A stretch of 11,145 nt of DNA from Chloroflexota bacterium (GTDB lineage Bacteria > Chloroflexota > Dehalococcoidia > Dehalococcoidales > UBA2162), in assembly GCA_016193545.1 (NCBI GenBank), contig JACPSA010000055.1, positions 1-11,145 of the forward strand. Direction: 5' to 3'. Position 1 is the stretch's first letter. Every line of letters begins with the position of its first letter. The position numbers were made by a program, and so were the translations under genes. The notes under the pieces are model-generated. The model had not been told where the DNA came from. It searched no databases and saw nothing but the letters and a program-made list of their open reading frames with translations. Positions 1 through 9,005 of this stretch are shown piece by piece.

Positions 1-369
1 TGCGGCGGCCTGAGCGGAGTTATGGAAGCCGCCTGCCGGGGAGCCAGCGCCGGGGGTGGACTGACTATCGGCATTCTTCCCGGGGACAATGCGCAGGCAG
101 CTAATCCCTATGTCCAGATTCCCATCGTTACCGGCATGGGCTATGCCCGGAATATCGCCGTAGTCAAATCAGCCCGGGCGGTTATCGCCATCGGGGGCAG
201 CTACGGCACCCTCTCCGAGATAGCTCACGCCCGGCAAAGTGGCATTCCCGTTATCGGCCTGAACACCTGGTCATTATCACGAAATAACCAGCCGGACGAC
301 TCGATTATCCCGGCCCGGAATCCGACCGAGGCCGTCAAGAAAGCACTGGATTTAATCAAAAATCAATAG
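1..369 (+). CDS. SLOG/TIGR00725-like nucleotide-binding protein, 3' part only
   Basis: The reading frame is open from the first base of the window to the TAG at 367-369, so this is the C-terminal 122 residues of a gene that begins upstream. The ATG at 22 is internal: the residues before it (CGGLSGV) belong to the conserved GG-GVMEAACRGA segment of the family. Further on are a segment GILPGDN and the signature GGSYGTLSEIA, the GG-GT-xE phosphate-binding motif of the SLOG / lysine-decarboxylase-like (LOG-type) Rossmann superfamily. The order and spacing fit the TIGR00725 branch best, whose members are small single-domain proteins of uncertain substrate, sometimes annotated as putative molybdenum cofactor carriers. 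The ligand and reaction cannot be told from this fragment. The 181-nt gap with a palindromic repeat suggests it is not in one operon with eno. Confidence 0.8.
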   Translation, partial: CGGLSGVMEAACRGASAGGGLTIGILPGDNAQAANPYVQIPIVTGMGYARNIAVVKSARAVIAIGGSYGTLSEIAHARQSGIPVIGLNTWSLSRNNQPDDSIIPARNPTEAVKKALDLIKNQ

Positions 370-403
370 CACTAAGTTGGATAAGTTTTTAGACATTGGA
401 AAA

Positions 404-490
404 GTCCCTTTCCCTCGAGGGGAGAAGCTAGGTGAGGGTGACTCCCAACTCTTACCCCTCACCTTAATCCTCTCCCACAAGGGGAGAGGA
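404..490. repeat. Palindromic intergenic repeat (MITE-like)
   Basis: The stretch is a long imperfect palindrome. An inner pair joins GGTGAGGGT (431-439) with ACCCCTCACC (454-463). A left hairpin core CCCTCGAGGG lies at 412-421, and a right hairpin pairs CCTCTCCC (469-476) with GGGAGAGG (482-489) around a 5-nt loop. Repeats of this type (CCCTCACC...CTCTCCCACAAGGGGAGAGG) are, from memory, abundant between genes in many environmental bacteria, including Dehalococcoidia. No transposase is present, so it would be non-autonomous. As RNA it would fold strongly and could act as an attenuator or 3'-end structure for the upstream gene, but it has no T-tract typical of an intrinsic terminator. Confidence 0.7.
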
Positions 491-535
491 GAGCGTAGAG
501 ATAATTATATGATTAGGTACTAGCGCTCGCTTTAA

Positions 536-2713
<2,178 letters not shown>

Positions 2714-2734
2714 TACATAGACAACGAACGGGCG

Positions 2735-2747
2735 AGATGACTCATCT
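2735..2747. promoter_or_regulatory. Perfect 13-bp palindrome upstream of gap (possible operator)
   Basis: AGATGA-C-TCATCT is a perfect 6+1+6 palindrome 22 nt before the gap start codon. The loop is too short for an RNA hairpin, so a dimeric repressor site is the natural reading. There is no independent support, and a chance occurrence is possible. Confidence 0.25.
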
Positions 2748-2756
2748 TAAAAATTC

Positions 2757-2764
2757 GAGGAGGT
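2757..2764 (+). promoter_or_regulatory. Strong Shine-Dalgarno of gap
   Basis: GAGGAGGT, near-perfect complementarity to the 16S rRNA tail, sits 5 nt before the ATG at 2770. It is one of the two strongest Shine-Dalgarno sequences in the window, which fits a highly expressed glycolytic gene. Confidence 0.85.
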
Positions 2765-2769
2765 AGGAA

Positions 2770-3783
2770 ATGGCGACCAGAATCGGGATTAACGGCTTCG
2801 GAAGAATCGGCAGGTTAACCTTCAGAGCAGCTAAACAGTACCACAGCAGCGACCTTGACATAGTTGCGGTCAATGACCTGGCCGATACCAAGACTAACGC
2901 TCATTTATTGAAATGGGACAGTAACTACGGTGCCTATCCTGGCAAAGTAGCAGCCACTGCAGACTCAATCACGGTCGACGGTAAAAAAATAAGGGTGTTT
3001 TCCGAGCGTGACCCGGCCAACATCCCCTGGCGTGACTGCGGCGCAGACGTTGTCATCGAATCAACCGGACTCTTTACCGATGCCGCTAAAGCGGCCGCCC
3101 ATCTCAAGGGTGGCGCCAAAAAGGTGCTTATTTCCGCTCCGGCCCGCAACGAAGATATCACTATTGTCATCGGCGTTAACGAAGACCAGTATATTCCGCC
3201 CAAGCATAATATTATATCCAATGCCTCCTGCACCACTAATTGCATTGCGCCGGTGGTCAAGATACTACACCAGAACTTCACCATAAATAAGGGACTAATG
3301 ACCACCATCCACGCCTATACCAACGACCAGAGAATCCTGGATACCGTCCATTCCGACCTGCGCCGGGCTCGCACCGCCGGCATCAACATTATCCCGACTA
3401 CCACCGGTGCTGCCAGGCTGGTCGGTGAGATTATCCCTGAACTCAAAGGCAAAGTCCACGGCTTGGCTTTCCGCGTCCCGGTAGCTACTGTTTCAGTTGT
3501 TGACTTTGTCGCCGAACTGGGTAAAGAGGTTACCGTGAAACAGGTCAATCAGGCTTTTCAGGCAGCCGCCGGAGGTCCTTTAGCCGGAATCCTGGAATAT
3601 TGCCAGGAAGAACTGGTCAGTATGGATTTTAAAGGTAACCCGGCCAGTTCTATTATCGATGCGCCCAGCACTATGGTCATCGGTGGCAACATGGTCAAAG
3701 TAATTGCCTGGTATGATAATGAATGGGGCTATAGTTGCCGCCTGGCTGACCTGGCAGCTTATATCGCCGGCAAAGGCTTATAG
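2770..3783 (+). CDS. gap: Type I glyceraldehyde-3-phosphate dehydrogenase
   Basis: The enzyme oxidises glyceraldehyde 3-phosphate with phosphate to 1,3-bisphosphoglycerate in the cytoplasm, or runs in reverse in gluconeogenesis. At 337 residues it is full length. Visible are the Rossmann motif INGFGRIGR (7-15), VNDL with Asp36 at the end of the second strand (which favours NAD over NADP), the active site SNASCTTNC with catalytic Cys154, His181 in TTIHAYTNDQ, the phosphate-binding PTTTGAA region, and the C-terminal WYDNEWGYSCRL. All key residues are present and the frame is intact. It follows the MBL gene by 56 nt and has its own strong Shine-Dalgarno, so it may be cotranscribed with eno and the MBL gene. 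No clear terminator was found after it. Confidence 0.97.
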   Translation: MATRIGINGFGRIGRLTFRAAKQYHSSDLDIVAVNDLADTKTNAHLLKWDSNYGAYPGKVAATADSITVDGKKIRVFSERDPANIPWRDCGADVVIESTGLFTDAAKAAAHLKGGAKKVLISAPARNEDITIVIGVNEDQYIPPKHNIISNASCTTNCIAPVVKILHQNFTINKGLMTTIHAYTNDQRILDTVHSDLRRARTAGINIIPTTTGAARLVGEIIPELKGKVHGLAFRVPVATVSVVDFVAELGKEVTVKQVNQAFQAAAGGPLAGILEYCQEELVSMDFKGNPASSIIDAPSTMVIGGNMVKVIAWYDNEWGYSCRLADLAAYIAGKGL

Positions 3784-3816
3784 CAATTACCCGGATACTG
3801 CTCAACAAAATCGAAA

Positions 3817-3846
3817 TTGACATCTCCTTATCAAGGCACCTAAAAT
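3817..3846 (+). promoter_or_regulatory. Promoter of the first tubulin-like gene
   Basis: A consensus -35 TTGACA (3817-3822) and a -10 TAAAAT (3841-3846) are separated by 18 nt, with 29 nt from the -10 to the start codon at 3876. Exactly the same hexamers and spacer length occur before the second copy (7778-7807). This makes a sigma-70-type promoter likely and means the gene does not depend on gap transcription. Confidence 0.7.
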
Positions 3847-3875
3847 AGCATAGTTATCTGAGCTAAAGGTGAGAA

Positions 3876-5051
3876 ATGAAATTAGTCGTTATCGGACTGG
3901 GACAATGCGGCGGCAGAATCGCCGATGAGTTCGCCCGTCTAAATATAAAGGCACAGAGCCAGCGCGGGATTGAAATAATTACCGGTGCCTTTGCCGTCAA
4001 CACGGATATCGCTGATTTAAGCGGCCTCAGACGCATAAAACCTGACCCACAGCACCGAATCCTCATCGGAAGTCGCAAAACCGGCGGCCACGGCGTCGGT
4101 AAAATAAATGAACTGGGCGCTGAGGTGGCTAAGGAAGACGCCGATAAAGTTATCGACGCGATGCGAGCCACCAAAAGATTACCCGAAGCCGATGCTTTCC
4201 TGCTGGCTGCCGGTGCGGCCGGCGGCACCGGTTCGGGAGCAATACCGATAATGGTGCAACATGTCAAAGAACGCTTCATGGACAAACCGGTGTACGCGCT
4301 CATTATCCTGCCCTTCGAGCATGAAGAGCAAACCGAGGAGAGGACAATCTATAACGTCGCCACCTGTCTTAAATCTACCTACCTAACGGCGGATGCGATA
4401 ATCGTTGCTGATAATCAAAAGTACACCAGTAAGGATGCTGCGATTAGAAAGAACTTGACCAATATTAATACCCTGATAGTCGAGCCTTTTTACAACCTGC
4501 TCTGTGCCGGTGAAGAAAAAAAGTTCCAGAATATCGGGGCAAAGGTGCTCGATGCCGGTGATATAATACAGACCCTGGTCGGCTGGACGGTACTGGGCTA
4601 TAGCAAATCACACCTTTCGCTACTCCGCTCACTTTTCCGGCGGACGCATGACTTCCGGAACAAGGCTAGCGAGACCCAGAAGGGGGTTCAGGCTATGAAC
4701 GAGGCGATGAGCCGCTTGTCAGTCAGGTGCAACCCGGCTGATGCCGGGCGGGCTCTATACCTCGTCTCGGCACCAGCCACGGAAATGCATGTGGACTTAA
4801 TGAAAGAACTGGCCGTTTACCTCAAGAATATGGCCCAAAAAGCAATAATACGGAGCGGTGATTATCCCCGGGAAAGCGGCTCGCTGGAAGTCTCGGTCAT
4901 TCTGTCTGAACTGAGCGACATGGCTAAAGTCAGACACTACTTTACCAGAACCATCGACCTTATCTCCGCTATTAAAAAGAAGCAAGAAAGCGGAGAGGGT
5001 GATTCCACCGCCCTGGAGGGCAGTCTAAAAGACATACCTTCACTGTTATAG
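3876..5051 (+). CDS. CetZ/FtsZ-like tubulin-superfamily GTPase, intact copy
   Basis: This 391-residue protein has the tubulin/FtsZ nucleotide-binding loops in order: T1 GLGQCGG (7-13), T2 NTD (42-44), T3 GGHGVG followed by NELG (70-81), T4 signature GGTGSG (116-121), Asn180, and a T7-like loop LDAGD (225-229) with two acidic residues (Asp226, Asp229) where FtsZ has its catalytic aspartates. The RILIG...GHGVG...NELGAE block resembles archaeal CetZ more than canonical FtsZ (from memory). It is therefore probably a GTP-dependent filament former rather than the main division FtsZ. A charged linker (about 366-384) ends in KDIPSLL, identical in the second copy. Start: ATG with AGGTGAG just upstream. 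No signal peptide or membrane segment is seen. The gene faces the minus-strand coiled-coil gene, 48 nt away. Its exact role in shape, division or partitioning cannot be told. Confidence 0.88.
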   Translation: MKLVVIGLGQCGGRIADEFARLNIKAQSQRGIEIITGAFAVNTDIADLSGLRRIKPDPQHRILIGSRKTGGHGVGKINELGAEVAKEDADKVIDAMRATKRLPEADAFLLAAGAAGGTGSGAIPIMVQHVKERFMDKPVYALIILPFEHEEQTEERTIYNVATCLKSTYLTADAIIVADNQKYTSKDAAIRKNLTNINTLIVEPFYNLLCAGEEKKFQNIGAKVLDAGDIIQTLVGWTVLGYSKSHLSLLRSLFRRTHDFRNKASETQKGVQAMNEAMSRLSVRCNPADAGRALYLVSAPATEMHVDLMKELAVYLKNMAQKAIIRSGDYPRESGSLEVSVILSELSDMAKVRHYFTRTIDLISAIKKKQESGEGDSTALEGSLKDIPSLL

Positions 5052-5099
5052 TCAGCTAGACTAAGCTCATCGGTACAGGTACTTCTGCTCTTGTTGCGG

Positions 5100-5591
5100 C
5101 TATTTTATAATTTTAGAATATATTGCCCAGGCTTGCTCCACGGTCTCCTCACGGACATTCCAACCTCTAGCTATAGCTTCATCACGTTCCCTTATAGCCT
5201 GCGCTATTGCCTCTTCACAGGCCCTATCAGCCTGCTCTCTAGCCGCCTGGTAAGAGGCTCTGGCTAACTCTTCAGCTCCATCACGAATCTGCATGGCTTG
5301 CGCTATTGACTCTTGACAAGTGCTGTTAGCCTGCTGCTCGGCCCTTCTGTAGGCATTCGTTACCTGCCGCTCATTATCCTTATATATCCTCGATACTTGC
5401 CGTTCGGCTTCCATGTAAGCCGCATAGGCTTTCTCAGCTTGCCCCAAGACTTCAGCCAGCGGTTTCATCATCTGTTCCTCAACTATGGACGCAGACTCTT
5501 CAACCTGTTCCTGACCTGCCTCCACCGGTTCTTTAACCTGCGTTTCAACTGCTTTACCAGTCTTTCTAGCCGGTCTCTTCTTGTTCGTCAC
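5100..5591 (-). CDS. Hendecad (11-residue) repeat coiled-coil protein, 163 aa
   Basis: I do not recognise the family. The start is GTG at 5591-5589 with a strong Shine-Dalgarno (AAGGAGGT, 5597-5604) 5 nt upstream. Residues 1-43 are a Lys/Pro/Glu-rich, probably disordered head. From residue 55 to the end the chain divides without gaps into 11-residue units: AYAAYMEAERQ, VSRIYKDNERQ, VTNAYRRAEQQ, ANSTCQESIAQ, AMQIRDGAEEL, ARASYQAAREQ, ADRACEEAIAQ, AIRERDEAIAR, GWNVREETVEQ, then AWAIYSKIIK. Position 1 is Ala/Val/Gly throughout, position 5 is mostly Tyr, Cys or Arg, and position 11 is nearly always Gln. Eleven-residue periodicity is the hallmark of right-handed or nearly straight coiled coils. 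The protein is probably cytoplasmic, as no signal or membrane segment is seen. It lies 80 nt after the longer repeat protein on the same strand, so the two are probably an operon. Confidence 0.75.
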   Translation of the reverse strand: MTNKKRPARKTGKAVETQVKEPVEAGQEQVEESASIVEEQMMKPLAEVLGQAEKAYAAYMEAERQVSRIYKDNERQVTNAYRRAEQQANSTCQESIAQAMQIRDGAEELARASYQAAREQADRACEEAIAQAIRERDEAIARGWNVREETVEQAWAIYSKIIK

Positions 5592-5596
5592 AGGAC

Positions 5597-5604
5597 ACCT
5601 CCTT
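5597..5604 (-). promoter_or_regulatory. Shine-Dalgarno deciding the GTG start of the 163-aa protein
   Basis: On the minus strand AAGGAGGT precedes the GTG by 5 nt. This strong site supports both the start codon and the reality of this low-complexity ORF as a translated gene. Confidence 0.8.
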
Positions 5605-5671
5605 CAACCTTAGATTTCTTACTTGACAACAAATGAAATGGGCTCGTCATCGTCCGACACTCTCAATCAAG

Positions 5672-7534
5672 CTATTCCTCCAGCTCCTCATCTTCTGTCT
5701 CAATGACGGTTCTGTCTCCCCCTGGCTTAGCTTGCTTCTTTTTCTTGGCCTCATACATTCTAGCCAGGAACTCCAGGCGTGACTCGATTTTTCCTTTAGT
5801 CTCGGTTGCCTCTCTTTCTTCTTTAATATCGGCTTCCTTACTCTGGTTTGGCTTCTCGCCTGAAGCCACGGCTGGAGCCTTATTAGTCTCATCAGACGGT
5901 CCGCCAGCCACATCAGCCCGCCCTATCGCTGCCTCAAAGGCTTTTATCGATGCCTCCGCCGTCTCTTTGGTCAACCGTCCGGTTGCCTCCGACCGGCTTA
6001 TCGCTTCCTCGAAAGCTTTGATTGATATCTGAGCTGCTTCCCTGGCAGCCCGTGTCGAAGCTTCAGTGGCCTCCTTGGCGGCTTGTATCGATGTCTCCGC
6101 TACCTTCCTGGCTTGTCTGGTCAGTGTCTCCGCCGTCTCTCTAGCGGCTTTGGTCGATGCTCTGGTTGAAGCTTCAACTGCCCTGGTTGATGTCTCCGCT
6201 GTTTCCTTGACCACTCTGCTTATTTCCTCAGCCTTGCTTATTGCTTCTTTAGAGGCTCTTATTGCCGTCTGAATCGCTTCCTGAGAGGTCTTTACTGATG
6301 TTGCCAGAGCTTCCTGAGCCGCTTTAGCTAGCGCTTCAGCCGTTTCATTAACGGCGGCACTTGTTGCTTCAGCCCGACTCAACGCCGCGTCAAACGCCCT
6401 GCTTGACGCCTCAGCTACTTCCTTAGCCTGCTTAGTTATCGCATCGGCTCTATTCATCGCCTCCTGAGAGGCTTTTACTGATGTCTCCAATGCCTCCTGG
6501 GCAGCCCGGGCCGATACCTCGGCGACTTGCTTAGCCAGCTGGCTAACCTCCTCAACCTTACTTACCGCTTCCCGTACAGTCCTGGCCGATGCCTCAGCTA
6601 TCTCTATAGCCTGCCGGCTTATTTCTTCCGCCCGGCTCAATCCTTCCCGGGATACCTTAAGCGATTCCTCAGCAACTTCACTGGCTTCTCGTCCTATTTC
6701 CTCAGCCTGTCTTAACCTTTCCTGAGATGTCAGCAGCGATGCTCCAGCGGCCTCTCTGGCCTGCTTGCTTATCTCTTCCGCCCTTTTACCTGCTTCCCGG
6801 GCGGCCACAACCGATGATTCAACTGCCTCTTTAGTTAATATACTTATTTTCTCAGCCCGGCTGGCTGCTTCCTGGGAAACTCTGATTGATGCCTCGGCGT
6901 CTTCTTGCGTAGCCTTATTAATTTTCTCAGCCTTACCTACTGCCTCCTTAGCCACTCTACCCGCAGCCTCAGCCGCTCTCCTGGCTGACTTACCTGTTTC
7001 CTCAGCCCAGCTCACTGCATCTCTGGATGCCTTGACAGAAACATCAGCCGCTTCCTTGGCCGCATTAGCTGTCGTCTCCACCCGAGTTAACTCCTCTTGA
7101 GATGCCCTTACGGTAGCATCAGCCACTTCTTGAGCTGCCTTACTTATCTCCTCAGCTCGTCTTATCGCCTCCTCGAAGGCTCTTGCCAATGCCTCGGTAG
7201 CCTCCTGAGGTATTTTGGCGGTTGCCTCAGCCTTGCTTATTGCTTCCTGGGCAGCCCGCAGTGACGATTCAGCCGTTTCCCTGGCCAGTTTGCTTATTTC
7301 CTCAGCCTTACTCACCGCTTGCTGGGCTATCCTGGCCGATACTCCGGCAGCTTTTTCAGCCTGCTTGCTTATTTCTTCAGCCCGGCTTAAAGCTTCCTGC
7401 GACCTGCGCGCTGAGGCTTCGGCGGCTTCTCGAGCGGCTCTACCCAGCTTCTCAGCTCTAGCCACCGCCTCTTCAAATACGCCGATACTCCCTTTCTCAT
7501 CATTCAACAGTTCTGGGCGTCTTTCACCAGCCAT
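5672..7534 (-). CDS. Long 25/11-residue repeat helical protein, about 620 aa
   Basis: I do not recognise a named family; an apolipoprotein/LEA-like profile hit would be unsurprising. The start chosen is ATG at 7534-7532, because GGAGAGG lies 9 nt upstream and a promoter -10 ends 2 nt before the alternative GTG at 7552, which would fall at or before the transcript start. Residues 21-345 are thirteen gapless 25-residue units of the type QEALSRAEEISKQAEKAAGV-SARIA. Then 25- and 11-residue units alternate: 346-356 (11), 357-406 (2x25), 407-428 (2x11), 429-453 (25), 454-508 (5x11), 509-533 (25), ending with a partial unit. Since 25 = 11+14, the inserts keep one continuous helical phase. The tail (546-620) is hydrophilic with a basic KKKK patch and an acidic end. 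Cys is absent and there is one Trp, with no signal or membrane segment. It is likely a long Ala-rich rod. Open readings on the other strand here are shadows of the repeats. Confidence 0.82.
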   Translation of the reverse strand: MAGERRPELLNDEKGSIGVFEEAVARAEKLGRAAREAAEASARRSQEALSRAEEISKQAEKAAGVSARIAQQAVSKAEEISKLARETAESSLRAAQEAISKAEATAKIPQEATEALARAFEEAIRRAEEISKAAQEVADATVRASQEELTRVETTANAAKEAADVSVKASRDAVSWAEETGKSARRAAEAAGRVAKEAVGKAEKINKATQEDAEASIRVSQEAASRAEKISILTKEAVESSVVAAREAGKRAEEISKQAREAAGASLLTSQERLRQAEEIGREASEVAEESLKVSREGLSRAEEISRQAIEIAEASARTVREAVSKVEEVSQLAKQVAEVSARAAQEALETSVKASQEAMNRADAITKQAKEVAEASSRAFDAALSRAEATSAAVNETAEALAKAAQEALATSVKTSQEAIQTAIRASKEAISKAEEISRVVKETAETSTRAVEASTRASTKAARETAETLTRQARKVAETSIQAAKEATEASTRAAREAAQISIKAFEEAISRSEATGRLTKETAEASIKAFEAAIGRADVAGGPSDETNKAPAVASGEKPNQSKEADIKEEREATETKGKIESRLEFLARMYEAKKKKQAKPGGDRTVIETEDEELEE

Positions 7535-7554
7535 ACTACGATACCTCTCCACCC

Positions 7555-7583
7555 ATTTTAGTATAGGCTTTTTAGTTTTTCAA
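7555..7583 (-). promoter_or_regulatory. Promoter of the coiled-coil operon
   Basis: On the minus strand TTGAAA (7583-7578), a 17-nt spacer and TAAAAT (7560-7555) form a good sigma-70-type promoter, each hexamer matching consensus at five of six positions. Transcription would start near 7548, giving a very short leader of about 14 nt before the ATG at 7534. This argues against the in-frame GTG at 7552. Confidence 0.6.
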
Positions 7584-7777
7584 TAGCCCATTCTCACGGA
7601 TACCAGCAGAACCACCTGCCACCCGTAAAGACACTCACGCCCATCATCCCGAAGGGCCAAGAAATAATCGATAGGCTCAAAACTCGATACTTTATGATAA
7701 AGCATTGTAGCACACTTTACCCTCTCCCGACAGCAAGCAACCGCGCCGGTCAAAATCAAGTGAACCAGTACAATCAA
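7584..7777. other. Intergenic stretch between divergent promoters, no gene supported
   Basis: Between the minus-strand promoter (7555-7583) and the plus-strand promoter (7778-7807) I see no RNA gene, repeat or credible CDS. A 65-codon minus-strand ORF (7580-7777) covers most of it, but it lacks a recognisable product and overlaps the promoter. The stretch is the shared regulatory region of two divergently transcribed units: the coiled-coil operon and the second tubulin-like gene. Confidence 0.5.
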
Positions 7778-7807
7778 TTGACATTACCGTATGAGTATGA
7801 TTAAAAT
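7778..7807 (+). promoter_or_regulatory. Promoter of the second tubulin-like gene
   Basis: TTGACA (7778-7783), an 18-nt spacer and TAAAAT (7802-7807) are the same hexamers and spacing as before the first copy. The start codon is 27 nt beyond the -10, versus 29 nt in copy one. From 7826 to 7854, 29 nt spanning the Shine-Dalgarno and first codons are identical to 3867-3895. Confidence 0.7.
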
Positions 7808-7834
7808 AGTTTAACTTTATTATTGAGGTGAGAA

Positions 7835-8892
7835 ATGAAATTAGTCGTTATCGGTCTGGGACAATGTGGTGGCAGGATTGCCGATGAGTTTGCCAGACTA
7901 AATAAAAAAGCACGAGCCCAGCGCCGAATTGAAATAGTTACCGGGGCCTTCGCTATCAACACGGATGCGGCTGATTTGAGCGGGCTGGTCCAATCGACGC
8001 GATACGAGCCACCAAGCGATTCTATGAAACCGATGCTTTTTTACTGATTGCCAGTGCCGGTGGTGGTACTGGCTCCGGAGCCATACCGATAATCACCCAG
8101 CACATCAAACAACGCTATATTGATAAACCGGTATACGCCGCAATAGTCCTTCCCTTTGAGCACGAGGAGCAAACCGAGGAAAGGACTACCTATAATGTGG
8201 CCACCTGTCTTAAGTCTACCTACTCAGTGGCCGATGCTGTAATCCTTATTGATAACCAGAGATATATTAGAAAGGATTCCTCACTGAGAAATAACCTGTT
8301 TAAAATTAACGGACTGATAGCCGAGCCTTTTTACAACATACTCTGTGCCGGTGAGGAGAAAAAACCCAGATACATCGGGGCCAAGCTACTTGATGCCGGT
8401 GATATCATGCAGACCATAGTCGGTTGGACAGTAATTGGCTATGGTACATGGCATCTCCCACTAATCAGGTTACCCGGTGACAAGTCACGGGATTTCATGA
8501 AAAAGGGCACGGAAACTCAAAAGGGTATCCAGACCATGGACGCCGCTATCAGCGAGTTATCATTAACTTGCAACCCGGCTGATGCCAGAAGAGCCCTGTA
8601 TCTTCTCTCAGCACCATCCAAAGAAATGAATGTAGACCTGGTTAAAGAACTTGGCGACTATTTAAGAAGTATCGCCCCGCACGCGATAATAAGGAATGGT
8701 GATTATCCCAGAGAAAAAGGCTCGCTGGACGTCTCCGTAATCCTGTCTGAACTGAGCGATGTGGAAAAAATAAGGTACTACTATACCAAATCAACTAAGC
8801 TTATTCCCGAGGTTAAAAGAAGACAGGAAGAAACCGAAGTCAGCCTTAAAGCGATTGATGACACCTCAAAGGATATCCCGTCCCTACTCTAA
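7835..8892 (+). pseudogene. CetZ/FtsZ-like GTPase, second copy, broken by a 118-nt deletion
   Basis: This is a paralogue of the gene at 3876. The first frame (7835-8047) matches its residues 1-51 (T1 GLGQCGG, T2 NTD), then runs off into unrelated sequence and stops. From 7993 another frame continues the match (IDAIRATKR...), with GGGTGSG (T4), the T7-like LDAGD and the same C-terminal KDIPSLL. Aligned to copy one, 123 nt between Leu51 and Ile93 are replaced by 5 nt, a net loss of 118 nt that removes residues 52-92, including the T3 loop (GHGVG) and NELG. The last 231 residues align without a gap; I count 141 identities (about 61%). The two are thus old paralogues, but the break is recent, since the downstream codons remain intact. 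If real, no functional GTPase is made; if an assembly error, the locus holds two working GTPases. Confidence 0.88.
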
Positions 8893-8914
8893 AAGTTCAT
8901 CGTAAGCGCATTTT

Positions 8915-8974
8915 GCCAGCTACCAGGCTAGTAACTAATTTTATAGACTAAGGCTAGGTAGAGCTGGCTTTTTT
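8915..8974 (+). terminator. Intrinsic terminator after the second tubulin-like gene
   Basis: GCCAGCT (8915-8921) followed by ACC pairs with GGT...AGCTGGC (right arm ending 8968), with a small bulge in the right arm. A run of six T (8969-8974) follows directly. This is a classic rho-independent layout, although the central loop is long. It separates the GTPase gene from dnaX. Confidence 0.65.
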
Positions 8975-9005
8975 CTAAATTCAAACTATTCCCTCAAAAA
9001 CCATT

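Noticed and set aside
3863..4303. 146-codon minus-strand ORF antisense to the first GTPase gene
   Set aside because: It is Ser/Pro/Arg-rich with no motif and lies wholly opposite well-conserved tubulin motifs.
5052..5099. Bidirectional terminator between the convergent GTPase and coiled-coil genes
   Set aside because: No stable inverted repeat followed by a T-run was found on either strand.
5672..7534. CRISPR-like or tandem DNA repeat array
   Set aside because: The periodicity is at protein level (25 and 11 codons) with diverged DNA and an open frame, not identical repeats with unique spacers.
6066..7586. Several Ala/Ser/Leu-rich plus-strand ORFs of 60-125 codons
   Set aside because: They are antisense shadows of the 25-residue repeat gene; the periodic codons keep the opposite strand free of stops and yield repetitive nonsense.
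7580..7777. 65-codon minus-strand ORF upstream of the long repeat protein
   Set aside because: It has no recognisable domain, no Shine-Dalgarno that I can see, and its end overlaps the -35 region of the coiled-coil operon promoter; probably chance.
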